From contig CAIKMS010000033.1 of assembly GCA_903828595.1 (NCBI GenBank), forward strand, positions 186,001 through 250,000: a stretch of DNA of 64,000 bases, read 5' to 3'. Position numbers and translations under genes: made by a program. This DNA is from an uncultured Pseudomonadota bacterium. Lineage in GTDB: Bacteria > Pseudomonadota > Gammaproteobacteria > Steroidobacterales > Steroidobacteraceae. The notes beneath the pieces were generated by a model that was not told the DNA's origin, did no database searches, and saw only the letters and a list, made by a program, of their open reading frames with translations. Positions 45,730-54,530 of the stretch are shown here, piece by piece (the stretch's first letter is position 1; each line of letters opens with the position of its first letter).

Positions 45730-47052
45730 TCAAACCGACGCGCTAACTCGATCCTGCGTTAATTTGTTTGCATCCTCCAAACCGTGGCCCCGCGGACCGG
45801 ATTCACGCCACCAGAGTAAAACGGCAGCGGTAAGCGCGGTCAAACTCAACAGGAAGAAAAACCCCAACATGACGGAATAGCCTTGCGGATGAGCGGCACT
45901 AGCGCCAGCGCGATCGGCCAAGGCGCCGGCGGCCACATTAGACAAGGAAAGCCCTAACGCCTGTACTAGCGTAATCAAACCCAGCGCGGTGCCTAGACGC
46001 TCCGGCGCCACAATGAGGGTTGTGGAAGGCCATATAACTGCCGGAACCAAAGACCAGCTGATGCCCATCATGACCGTTGAGACCCACAAGTTCATATCGG
46101 TCACACCCAGAACGATCAGCGTTAACGGCAACAACAACGTACCGAAAACCAGCATCAGCGCTCGATGACCTAAGCGATCGGCTAAAAGACCAAACACCGG
46201 GGTCGCAAAAATAGCGGCGAAAAATACCCAACTGTTGGCGATACCCGCCTGCTGCAGTGTCAGTCCTTTGACATGCTGAAAATACTCCACCGCGTAAGTC
46301 TGTCTGAACGGGAAAAACACGGCAGCGTACAAAACGTGTAATGCCAGGATGTACCAGTACGACATATCAAACTTAAGCAGTTCGCTCCACACGATACCTT
46401 CGCTCGCCGATTTTTTTTCAAACCGATTCGAAGCTGGCTTTAGAGAGTCGAGGCGATAGAAGACAAAAGCAGCCACCAGGCCAGCAGCCGTAACTACCGT
46501 ACCCAACCAAAGTGGCGGCTGCCAGCCCTGCTCAAATAGCCGATGCGCCCAAGCGGTTGAGGTGTTCTCGGCGTATGAACCCACGCGCGCCAAACTCAAA
46601 TACAGCGACGCCGCCAGCGCAATTCCTGTAGCCGAGAACCACTGCGCCAGTCCGGCCAAAAGCGCAATAAAAATAACGCCCTCACTGATGCCAAATACAA
46701 ACCGCCCGGCCAGCATCAACTCATAGGGCTCGCCGATGGCCGTCAGGGCAGCACCGGCTACTCCAATGGCCGCTGCCCACAACGCCATGCGAGCAGCGCC
46801 AAAGCGATCAATCAAGACGCCACTGATGAGTGCCAGAGCCACGTTAGGAATGCTAATTACGCTGTTTAGCATTCCTATTTGTGCTTGGGAAAAACCTCGT
46901 TGACGTTCTAATAGATCGGCGACTGAACCGATGACATCGGATTCGTAGTAACTGCTGGAGACGGCAATCGCCGCAACTACCAGAGCCCACCAGCGCAGCG
47001 GCGATTGTCCTTGGCCTTCGCCCGGTGCGTTGGGGACCATCACGCTGCTCAT
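45730..47052 (-). CDS. MFS transporter
   Basis: The 440-residue protein has about twelve hydrophobic helices with the MFS motif-A-like loop DRFGAARMALW after helix 2 and its counterpart DRLGHRALMLVFG in the second half. The N-terminal part resembles the anion/organic-acid symporter group. Its start overlaps the FAD oxidoreductase gene by four bases (ATGA) and its stop is 8 bases from the enolase-superfamily gene, so it probably imports the substrate of this operon. Substrate is unknown. Confidence 0.87.
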   Translation of the reverse strand: MSSVMVPNAPGEGQGQSPLRWWALVVAAIAVSSSYYESDVIGSVADLLERQRGFSQAQIGMLNSVISIPNVALALISGVLIDRFGAARMALWAAAIGVAGAALTAIGEPYELMLAGRFVFGISEGVIFIALLAGLAQWFSATGIALAASLYLSLARVGSYAENTSTAWAHRLFEQGWQPPLWLGTVVTAAGLVAAFVFYRLDSLKPASNRFEKKSASEGIVWSELLKFDMSYWYILALHVLYAAVFFPFRQTYAVEYFQHVKGLTLQQAGIANSWVFFAAIFATPVFGLLADRLGHRALMLVFGTLLLPLTLIVLGVTDMNLWVSTVMMGISWSLVPAVIWPSTTLIVAPERLGTALGLITLVQALGLSLSNVAAGALADRAGASAAHPQGYSVMLGFFFLLSLTALTAAVLLWWRESGPRGHGLEDANKLTQDRVSASV

Positions 47053-48416
47053 CGAATACGTGCGCCCTGTCGAACGAGCTCTTTTTGAACGGCAGCAATA
47101 TTCAACTGATCAAATGATTCATCGCGCTGTAAGGAAATAGCAGCGGCTACGCCAGCGCCCTGCCCACTCACTGCACAGCACATCATGTTACGAGACGACG
47201 CGTGAGACATACGATCGCCACCGATCGTGCGTCCTGCGACCAGCAGGTTGCCCACGCCTTTAGGGACTAAGGCGCGATACGGCACGTGCCAGTAACGTCC
47301 AGTTGTCGGTAAAATCAGCACGCCAAATCCATCGATGAACTCCGGGAAAATCCCGACGGCATCATCAAAACGAGCCTGTTCGCGTACATCGGTGCCGGTC
47401 AGGTTATAAGCAGCATCAATTTTGCGCGTATCACGGATACCCAGGGTCATACCAAAGTTACGTAGTTTGGCGTTCTCGCAACCCGGCATAAATTGGCGCA
47501 AAGCTTCCATCGCATAAATAGCTTCACGGCGGCCACGAATTTCACCAATCGTTAAGTCGTTGGGATCGGTCCCATCCAGACCCGGTACGTGAACTAGATT
47601 TAGGTAGGTCAAATCACCTTGGTCACTGACGGTGCCCCAGGTACCTGCAATGGTTTTTAAATTGGGCGGAATGACCCCGGCCTCTAGGGCCTTTTTAAAC
47701 GGCTTGTGAAGAAACGGCGAGAACAGTTTGTCCTCCTTACCCGTGGTTTCGTAGTCCCATTCACCATTGCCCGACCAATCGGCATAGGTCTGCGGGTCAG
47801 CCTTCACAGCATCAATGAAGCCTTGCTTATTCACTCCGCTCATCGAAAACATGACCGAAACGGCCATCATGTCCTCTTTGGGGGATTTATGGGTCGGAGC
47901 ACCGGCGCGGAAAGCAATATCGGCATCACCTGTCGCATCAATCACTCGCTTGGCAAGAATAGCCTCACGGCCGGCCTTGCTCTCAGTGATTACGCCGCGT
48001 ATGACTGCCCCGTTCATAATTGGCGCGACGCATAAGCGATGTAACAGTGGGGTGACGCCAGCTTCCTCGACCAGCACGTCCGCAACCCATTTAAACATCT
48101 CGGCATCCAGAGCATGGCTGAGCGATTGGGGTTCCGGCATCGCCGCACCCATTGCCTTCGCGCGCTCTTCGAATTCGATGCCGATACCTTCGCAATCAAT
48201 GGTCTTTTCATGGCGATACCAGGCAAAGCCTTCAACGCCGACCTGGGTGATATTGCCACCAAAGCATCCGTTGCGATCGATCAGCGCTGTGCGCGCTCCG
48301 GCGCGCGCGGCCGCCAGCGCCGCGGCCAATCCGCCTGGGCCGCTACCAACAACAAGCACGTCAGTTTCAACAACGACGTCAATGGTGCGGGCAGGTTCAA
48401 TGATGGTTTTCAACAT
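47049..48416 (-). CDS. FAD-dependent oxidoreductase (FAD_oxidored family, PF12831)
   Basis: The 455-residue protein has an FAD-binding Rossmann motif (DVLVVGSGPGGLAAALAAARAG, near residues 19-40), GGNITQVGVEGFAWY, and RVIDATGDADIAFRAGAP, a layout of the FAD_oxidored family. The C-terminal GNLLVAGRTIGGDRMSHASSRNM is the usual flavin-closing segment. Related enzymes act on hydroxy acids, sugars or thiazole precursors. It is the first gene of the three-gene operon with MFS and the enolase-superfamily enzyme. Substrate is unknown. Confidence 0.84.
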   Translation of the reverse strand: MLKTIIEPARTIDVVVETDVLVVGSGPGGLAAALAAARAGARTALIDRNGCFGGNITQVGVEGFAWYRHEKTIDCEGIGIEFEERAKAMGAAMPEPQSLSHALDAEMFKWVADVLVEEAGVTPLLHRLCVAPIMNGAVIRGVITESKAGREAILAKRVIDATGDADIAFRAGAPTHKSPKEDMMAVSVMFSMSGVNKQGFIDAVKADPQTYADWSGNGEWDYETTGKEDKLFSPFLHKPFKKALEAGVIPPNLKTIAGTWGTVSDQGDLTYLNLVHVPGLDGTDPNDLTIGEIRGRREAIYAMEALRQFMPGCENAKLRNFGMTLGIRDTRKIDAAYNLTGTDVREQARFDDAVGIFPEFIDGFGVLILPTTGRYWHVPYRALVPKGVGNLLVAGRTIGGDRMSHASSRNMMCCAVSGQGAGVAAAISLQRDESFDQLNIAAVQKELVRQGARIR

Positions 48417-48576
48417 GAGGCTATATCCTAAAAAAGAGGGCGCCGTTGGGGTAGGAAAGTGGCTAAGTGCCGACGCTGAATACTAGATTACAACGGCGGT
48501 CCTTCGGAATGGTTACGAGTATCACCTCAGTCGATACCCAAAGTACGCACCCACATCGCGGACCCGTTTGATGAGG

Positions 48577-49563
48577 TCAGGCACCCACATTGACCACCAA
48601 GCGTCCCTGAACCTGACCTTTGAGAATCTCCTGACTCAGGCGCGGTACGTCCTCCAGAGTGACTTCTTGAGTCATAGACTCTAAACGAGCCAGCGGGAGA
48701 TCTTTGGCCAGCCTGTCCCACGCAATTTGGCGCCGTTGCAACGGACACATCACCGAATCAATACCCAGCAAACTGACGCCCCGTAACAAAAACGGGATGA
48801 CGGTATGCTCAAGACGGCTACCCCCAGCCAAGCCCACGGCGGCCACCGCACCGCCGGATCGGGTCTGTGCCAGAATTCGCGCCAGCGTGTTACCACCCAC
48901 AGAGTCAATGCAAGCGGCCCAGCGTTCAGCTTCCATGGGCCGTTTGGCCGGATCGGCAAAACAGCTTCGATCAATGACCTCCGCGGCACCCAGGGATTTG
49001 AGATAAGCGTAGCTGGCCTGTCGGCCTGAAGACGCCACAACGCGATAGCCCAGATTGGCCAAAATAGCCGTAGCTACCGAGCCGACGCCACCGGCGGCGC
49101 CGGTCACCAGCACCTCTCCGGCTGAAACCTGCATTCCCTGATGCTCTAAGGCCATGACCGCCAGCATCGCCGTGAAACCTGCGGTACCGATAGCCATTGC
49201 CTGGCGCGTCGACAGTCCGCGTGGCAGGGCAACCAGCCAATCCGCGTTCACTCGCGCCTTGCTAGCACAGCCTCCCCAGTACAGTTCGCCGACCCGCCAG
49301 CCCGTCAAAATTACTTTATCACCGGCCTTCCAGGCGGGGTTTTCGCTTTCAAGGACGGTGCCCGCAAAGTCGATGCCCGGCACGTGAGGGTAGCGTTTTA
49401 CCAGTCCGTTTCCACCGTTGATAACCAACCCGTCTTTGTAGTTAATCGTGGTGTACTCCACGGCGACCGTCACATCGCCCGCCGGCAGGCTGGAGTCATC
49501 GAGCTGCCGAATCTGGGTCGGTTGCTCACTGGAAGGATCTTCAACCACTAACGCCCTAAACAT
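48577..49563 (-). CDS. MDR-family quinone/acrylyl-CoA reductase, AcuI/YhdH-like
   Basis: The 328-residue zinc-independent medium-chain reductase begins MFRALVVEDPSSEQ, as in YhdH/AcuI. It has NYKDGLVINGGNGLVKRYPHV-like sequence (split here as YKDGLVINGG and YPHVPGIDFAG), the ILTGWRVGELYWGG segment, and the nucleotide loop VTGAAGGVGSVA near residue 155. The family reduces acrylyl-CoA to propionyl-CoA with NADPH, a step of DMSP breakdown, or acts as a general detoxifying reductase. No DMSP lyase or acu/dmd genes are seen nearby, so the DMSP link is only possible. Confidence 0.86.
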   Translation of the reverse strand: MFRALVVEDPSSEQPTQIRQLDDSSLPAGDVTVAVEYTTINYKDGLVINGGNGLVKRYPHVPGIDFAGTVLESENPAWKAGDKVILTGWRVGELYWGGCASKARVNADWLVALPRGLSTRQAMAIGTAGFTAMLAVMALEHQGMQVSAGEVLVTGAAGGVGSVATAILANLGYRVVASSGRQASYAYLKSLGAAEVIDRSCFADPAKRPMEAERWAACIDSVGGNTLARILAQTRSGGAVAAVGLAGGSRLEHTVIPFLLRGVSLLGIDSVMCPLQRRQIAWDRLAKDLPLARLESMTQEVTLEDVPRLSQEILKGQVQGRLVVNVGA

Positions 49564-49718
49564 AGTTCGGCCTCCTTAGAAGAACCCTAAAACCAACCCT
49601 GGCGCATCGGGCCATGGCTCAGCACTATCGAAACGGATAACCTAAACAGTATGCTCAAGCAAGGCGCCGCGCTACTGAGCGAGTGATAGAAATTCGATAC
49701 AGCAAGGAGCTCAGACCG

Positions 49719-50486
49719 ATGACTGCCTCCCGCCTTTCTTTTCAGTTAAGTGGCCAGCGTGCACTGGTGACAGGCAGCGCGTCGGGTATCGGGCTCGCCA
49801 CAGCAAGCTTATTAGCCAGAAGCGGTGCGCGCGTGGCGATGAACGACCTGGCCGAAGAGCGCTTACAGCACGAGGTAGCGCTACTGCAAAGTGAGGGTCT
49901 TGAGGTAGTTGCCCTACCCGGGGATCTGAGTCAGTCGGTCATGGCCACTCAGGTCGCATTAAGCGCCGCGGAACGGTTTGGCGGTCTGGACTACCTGATC
50001 AATAACGCGGGCGCACCGCTCACCCGCACCCCGATCCCACCGGCCGATCTGGATAGACTCACCGATGATTTCTGGGATCGCATTCTAAGGATCAACCTGC
50101 TGAGCGCGTTTTGGATGACCCAGGCACTCTCCAGCGTTCTTCTGGAGTCGCAAGGGTGCGTAGTCAACACCGTTTCAGAGGCGGCGTTTGGCGGAGGCGC
50201 CAGCAGCACGGCGTACGCGACTGCTAAGGCCGGGCTTGCCGGCCTTACCCGAGAGCTGGCGCGAGGTCTGGCGCCCAAGGTGCGGGTTAACGGCATCGCT
50301 CCCGGGTTGGTCAATTCGCCCTGGGAATGCTCCTTTGGTGACACCGAAGCGTACGCCAAGCAGCACGTGCCACTCGCACGTGTAGGGCAACCTGGCGATT
50401 ACGCGGAGGTCATTGCTTATCTGTGCGCTGGGGCCACTTACATCACTGGCGAGGTGATCTTAGTCAATGGCGGCTCACAACTTTAA
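49719..50486 (+). CDS. short-chain dehydrogenase/reductase
   Basis: I choose ATG 49719, with AAGGAG at nine bases upstream; a GTG at 49683 is in frame but lacks a site. The ~255-residue SDR has TGSASGIG near residue 18, NNAG, the serine in VNTVSEAAFGG and YATAKAGLAGL as the active-site motif, with PG-type dimer region APGLVNSPW. An Asp after beta-2 (AMNDLAEE) suggests NAD(H) preference. It resembles 3-oxoacyl-ACP-reductase-like or sugar/polyol dehydrogenases. Substrate unknown; divergent from the AcuI-like gene. Confidence 0.87.
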   Translation: MTASRLSFQLSGQRALVTGSASGIGLATASLLARSGARVAMNDLAEERLQHEVALLQSEGLEVVALPGDLSQSVMATQVALSAAERFGGLDYLINNAGAPLTRTPIPPADLDRLTDDFWDRILRINLLSAFWMTQALSSVLLESQGCVVNTVSEAAFGGGASSTAYATAKAGLAGLTRELARGLAPKVRVNGIAPGLVNSPWECSFGDTEAYAKQHVPLARVGQPGDYAEVIAYLCAGATYITGEVILVNGGSQL

Positions 50487-50529
50487 ACACGGCTTTGGGC
50501 AAGACGGATCATCCTGCCGAGGATATCCA

Positions 50530-51561
50530 TTAATGACTGAATCGCTGTAAAGAGCGACGAGTCTCAGGTATCGCCGTCCCTGACCGTGGCTGTCGTTCAG
50601 CGCTCGGTGGGTGACCGAACTGCTTGCGATAGCACTTAGAAAAATGCGGAGGCGACTGAAATCCACAGGCCGTTGTGATGTCCATAATCGGCATTGAGGT
50701 TTGTAGCAGCAGCTCGCGGGCGCGTCGTAAACGCATCTCTAAATAATAACGCTTGGGAACACAGCCAAGATGCCGGCGAAACAACCGTTCTATCTGACGA
50801 CGCGAAAGAGCTGTTGCGCGGGCAATTTCATCCAGCGACAAAGGCCTTTCGATGTTCTTTTCCATCAGCTCAGCGACTTTGATCAGACCCTTATGAGACA
50901 GTCCGACCTGAGCACGCAAGGGCACGTATTGCCGATCTTGATCATTGCGAACGCGTTCGACAATGAACTGCTCCGAAACTAGCTGCGATATCCGTGAACC
51001 CAATCGGCTTTGAATTAGGGTGAGCATCAAATCTAAAGGTGCCACGCCGCCCGAGCAGGTAAAACGGTCACGGTCAATCGTAAATAACTGATCGCTGATT
51101 AAAACGCGGGGAAACTCTTCACGCAAAGCAGACAAGTTTTCCCAATGGATCGTCGCCCGGTAATTATCCAAAAGACCCGCCCGCGCCAAGGCGTAACCGC
51201 CCGTGCACAGGGCACCCATCGGCACGCGCTGATCGGCCAGACGACGCAGCAACATGAACAAGGCGGGCGATACCGCATCACGAACGTTGATGCCGCCGCA
51301 CACGAACAAGATATCAACACGCCCTAATTTATCTAAGCCCACGGTAGGCGCCAGCGACAGTCCGCTGGATGAGGAAACCGGTTGGCCATCAAGGCTGACA
51401 ATAGGCCACTCATAGATCGCCTGGCCGGTCAGCGTATTGGCCATGCGCAGCGGCTCCAGCGCATTGGATAACGCGATCAAAGAGTAATTCGGCAACGTCA
51501 AAAACGCGTAGCGTGAACGCCTAACGTTCACAGGCGCTTTACTCGGTGCAACCTCTCCCAT
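50530..51561 (-). CDS. GlxA-family (GATase1 + AraC) regulator, GbdR-like
   Basis: The 343-residue protein has an N-terminal DJ-1/PfpI-like domain (residues ~18-190; LFVCGGINVRD, then GALCTGGYALARAGLL, where the Cys aligns with the nucleophile-elbow position) and a C-terminal AraC DNA-binding domain (LDEIARATALSRRQIERLFRRH and ITTACGFQSPPHFSKCYRK). This is the architecture of GbdR, the activator that senses glycine betaine or dimethylglycine in pseudomonads, and of CdhR and SouR relatives. It is divergent from the DMGDH-like gene across 425 bases, which fits a regulator of the dimethylglycine/sarcosine operon. GbdR identity is an inference from architecture and context. Confidence 0.85.
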   Translation of the reverse strand: MGEVAPSKAPVNVRRSRYAFLTLPNYSLIALSNALEPLRMANTLTGQAIYEWPIVSLDGQPVSSSSGLSLAPTVGLDKLGRVDILFVCGGINVRDAVSPALFMLLRRLADQRVPMGALCTGGYALARAGLLDNYRATIHWENLSALREEFPRVLISDQLFTIDRDRFTCSGGVAPLDLMLTLIQSRLGSRISQLVSEQFIVERVRNDQDRQYVPLRAQVGLSHKGLIKVAELMEKNIERPLSLDEIARATALSRRQIERLFRRHLGCVPKRYYLEMRLRRARELLLQTSMPIMDITTACGFQSPPHFSKCYRKQFGHPPSAERQPRSGTAIPETRRSLQRFSH

Positions 51562-51986
51562 CGACAGCTCCCATTTCGGTTCTGATTCAGTCTGCCGATC
51601 TCGGCATTGCCGCCTTCTGTGCCAGAATACGACATCTCGGTGTCGCTTTCCAATCTACATAATGGGCCTGCCGTTGCTTTATGGCCTTTAAAGCCAGACC
51701 GGGCAGCAGCGACAACCTGGCCAGGAAAGCGGTGACTTAACCGATTATTATTAGTCACTTAACGAAAACGTTGGCGCCAAGACCTGGCGTCTGTTGAGCG
51801 CAGAACTGGCCGCGGGCGGCGCCCACACACAGCTCGGCCGCCACTCTTTCTATAACCGTCGTATTTAAACAGCTCTTTGTCGCAATTAGAGATGTGCCGC
51901 CTCGACCGGTGGTTACACTCCTGTACTGAATACAACGAGTCAGATGCACTCGGGTACCCCATCTGCAACGGCAGGGAGAATAGTTA
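51562..51986. promoter_or_regulatory. divergent control region between GbdR-like and DMGDH-like genes
   Basis: No gene is supported in these 425 bases. It holds a CGACA-N6-TGTCG dyad (51630-51645), whose right arm is TGTCGCT (AGCGACA on the other strand), an AGCGACA copy at 51708-51714, a T(G/C)ACTTAAC direct repeat at 51733 and 51755 (22 bases apart) and the palindrome TTGGCGCCAA (51771-51780). One or more could be the binding site of the divergent regulator. Confidence 0.45.
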
Positions 51987-54443
51987 ATGAAGAGTCATGC
52001 GCGAGTCGTCGTGATCGGCGGCGGTGTAGTCGGCGTGAGCACGCTGTATCACCTAGTCAAAAAAGGCTGGTCGGACGTAGTCCTGCTGGAGCGATCAGAA
52101 CTCACCGCGGGCTCCACCTGGCACGCCGCAGGGCTGTTGCCGCTCTTTAATATGAGCTACACGGTAGGCCAGCTGCACAAGTACTCGGTGGACCTGTACA
52201 AGCGGCTGCCAGCAGAAACCGGCCAGGACGTGAGTTTTCATGTCACGGGCAACCTGCGCTTAGCGACTAACAAAGACCGTATGGACGAGTACTTAAAGTA
52301 CTGCAGCGTAGCCAACACCATCGGCGTACCTTTCCAGGTCATCACACCGAGCCAAGTCAAAGAGCTTTGGCCGCTCGTTGATCTGGGTGGAACCAATAAT
52401 GCGCCGATTATTGGCGCGTTATATCACCCGGATGACGGCCATATCGCACCTGCGGATCTGACCATGGCCCTACGCAAGGGGGCCCGCAGCGGCGGGGCTG
52501 AGATTTATGAACAGACGGAAGTCACCTCGGTCGAGCAAACTGCCTCCGGCGAGTGGAAACTGACAACTAACAAGGGTGTTATCACCTGCGAACATGTCGT
52601 TTGCGCAACGGGCAACTATGCCCGCCAGACCGGCCGTATGTTCGGTATCAACGTGCCGGCTATCCCGGTTGAACACCAGTACATCGTTTATGACGAATCG
52701 CCTGAACTGAAGGCTTATCGCAATGCCGGTGGTCGTGAATTGGCGGTCTTGCGTGAGTCCGATCAGTCTTACTACCTGCGCGAAGAGCGCATGGGATGGA
52801 TCTTAGGTCCCTACGAGCACGGTGCGCCGGCGCGCTTTGCAGACGGGGTTCCGGACTGGTTCGGCAAGAGCCTGTTTGAGGGTGATCTGGACCGCCTGCT
52901 GCCGCATGTTGAAGCCGCAATCCGTCGCGTACCGGCGCTGGAGACCTGCGGCATCAAGGACATCGTCAACGGTCCGATTTCCTACACGCCAGACGGTTCT
53001 CCGTTAATCGGCCCAGCGGGCCTGAAGCGCAACCTTTGGTTGAATGAAGGCCACTCCTTCGGTATCACCGCGGCCGGTGGATCGGGCTGGCAGCTGGCAG
53101 AATGGATTGTTGAGGGTGAGCCTGGCATCGACATGCTGGCCACGGATCCGCGCCGCTACGGTTCATACACCGGCAAACGCTTTACGGTTGCTAAGAACGA
53201 AGAGGCGTATCGTGAAGTTTTCACGATTCACTTCCCGGATGAAGAGCGTGCCGAAGCGCGTCCCGCCAAGACCTCGCCGGTTTACGACAAGGTGGATCGC
53301 ATGGGTGCCGTTTGGGGCCAGCGTTACGGCTGGGAGCGTGCCAACTGGTTTGCGCCAGCTGGCGTAGAGCGCAAGGACCGTTGGAGCTTCCGCCGTTCAA
53401 ACTACTTTGAACATGTTGGCAACGAGGTCAGATTAATGCGCGAGAAGGTCGGCGTGATTGACCTTACCCCGTTCAGCAAATTTGAAGTCACCGGGCCGGG
53501 TGCAGAAGCTTGGTTGGATTATTTGGTCGCAAACAAAGTGCCGACCAAGATCGGTCGTATCGCTCTGTGCCACGCGCTGACTAAGCGTGGTGGAATTCGC
53601 TCGGAATTCACCATCACCAAGATGGCAGAAAATCACTATTACATCGTCAGCGCCGGTGCAGCAGAGCGTTACGACACCGACTACCTGCAAAAGCACCTTC
53701 CTAAGGATGGCTCTGTTACGTTGAGAAACATCACAACCTCGCGCGGTTGTTTTGTATTGGCGGGCCCTCGCTCACGCGAACTGCTTGCCAAGCTGACGGA
53801 CACGCCACTCGACAATGCGTCCTTCCCGTGGCTCACCAGCCAGATCATTGAGGTGGGTCTTGCGACAGACGTCTACGCGCTGCGCGTGAACTTCGTCGGA
53901 TCTTTGGGCTGGGAGCTTCACTTCCCAATCGAATACGCCAACCACGTATTCGACCAGCTGTTTGCAGCCGGTAAAGAGTTCGGGATTGGCATGGTGGGCA
54001 TGCGCGCTATGGAGTCTCTGCGACTGGAGAAATCCTACCGCATGTGGGGCAGTGACCTTACGCGTGACTACACCCCGTTTGAAGTCAGTATCGACCGCTT
54101 CGTACGCATGAACAAAGGTCCATTCATCGGCCGCGAGGCATTAGAAGCACAGTTGAAGAATGGCGTGCCGAATCGCTTCATCACCGTCGAAGTGCACGGA
54201 GTGGTAGATGCCGATCCACTTGGCAACGAGCCGCTGTTTGATCTGCAGGGCAACATGGTTGGTCGTGCAACCGCCGGCTACTACGGGCACTTCATTAAGA
54301 AGAGCTTGGCTATCGGCTATGTGAACCCAGCCTTCACGACACCCGGAACCGAATTGGAGATTGAGATCTTAGGCGAGCGCAAACGCGCAACCGTTTTGAT
54401 CGAGTCTCCGTACGATCCGGAAAACCTGGCACTGAAGGCCTAA
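51987..54443 (+). CDS. dimethylglycine/sarcosine dehydrogenase-family protein (FAD + GcvT fusion)
   Basis: The 818-residue protein fuses an N-terminal FAD oxidoreductase (VVVIGGGVVGVSTLYHL, residues ~7-23) with a C-terminal aminomethyltransferase (GcvT) domain from about residue 430. His46 in STWHAAGL matches the covalent-FAD histidine of dimethylglycine and sarcosine dehydrogenases. Such enzymes remove an N-methyl and pass it to THF as methylene-THF. Gene order with soxBDAG favours dimethylglycine as substrate, giving sarcosine; sarcosine cannot be excluded. A GGGAG site precedes ATG 51987. Transcription is probably controlled by the GbdR-like protein. Confidence 0.9.
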   Translation: MKSHARVVVIGGGVVGVSTLYHLVKKGWSDVVLLERSELTAGSTWHAAGLLPLFNMSYTVGQLHKYSVDLYKRLPAETGQDVSFHVTGNLRLATNKDRMDEYLKYCSVANTIGVPFQVITPSQVKELWPLVDLGGTNNAPIIGALYHPDDGHIAPADLTMALRKGARSGGAEIYEQTEVTSVEQTASGEWKLTTNKGVITCEHVVCATGNYARQTGRMFGINVPAIPVEHQYIVYDESPELKAYRNAGGRELAVLRESDQSYYLREERMGWILGPYEHGAPARFADGVPDWFGKSLFEGDLDRLLPHVEAAIRRVPALETCGIKDIVNGPISYTPDGSPLIGPAGLKRNLWLNEGHSFGITAAGGSGWQLAEWIVEGEPGIDMLATDPRRYGSYTGKRFTVAKNEEAYREVFTIHFPDEERAEARPAKTSPVYDKVDRMGAVWGQRYGWERANWFAPAGVERKDRWSFRRSNYFEHVGNEVRLMREKVGVIDLTPFSKFEVTGPGAEAWLDYLVANKVPTKIGRIALCHALTKRGGIRSEFTITKMAENHYYIVSAGAAERYDTDYLQKHLPKDGSVTLRNITTSRGCFVLAGPRSRELLAKLTDTPLDNASFPWLTSQIIEVGLATDVYALRVNFVGSLGWELHFPIEYANHVFDQLFAAGKEFGIGMVGMRAMESLRLEKSYRMWGSDLTRDYTPFEVSIDRFVRMNKGPFIGREALEAQLKNGVPNRFITVEVHGVVDADPLGNEPLFDLQGNMVGRATAGYYGHFIKKSLAIGYVNPAFTTPGTELEIEILGERKRATVLIESPYDPENLALKA

Positions 54444-54452
54444 CTTGAAAAC

Positions 54453-54489
54453 AGCCTCTGTACCGTGCTGAACGCTCGGTACAGAGGCT
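54453..54489 (+). terminator. 13-bp hairpin between the DMGDH-like gene and soxB
   Basis: A perfect stem AGCCTCTGTACCG / CGGTACAGAGGCT with an 11-base loop follows the DMGDH-like stop codon by 9 bases. A weak T-rich run (TCTGTTTTAAG) comes later. It could partly terminate or stabilise the upstream message while letting soxB be expressed. Confidence 0.5.
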
Positions 54490-54530
54490 TGATGAGTCTG
54501 TTTTAAGAATTACGCGAAGGACTAGTGCAA

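Noticed and set aside
51562-51986. Glycine riboswitch before the DMGDH-like gene
   Set aside because: No tandem glycine-aptamer core was recognised by eye; a covariance-model search would be needed to exclude it fully.
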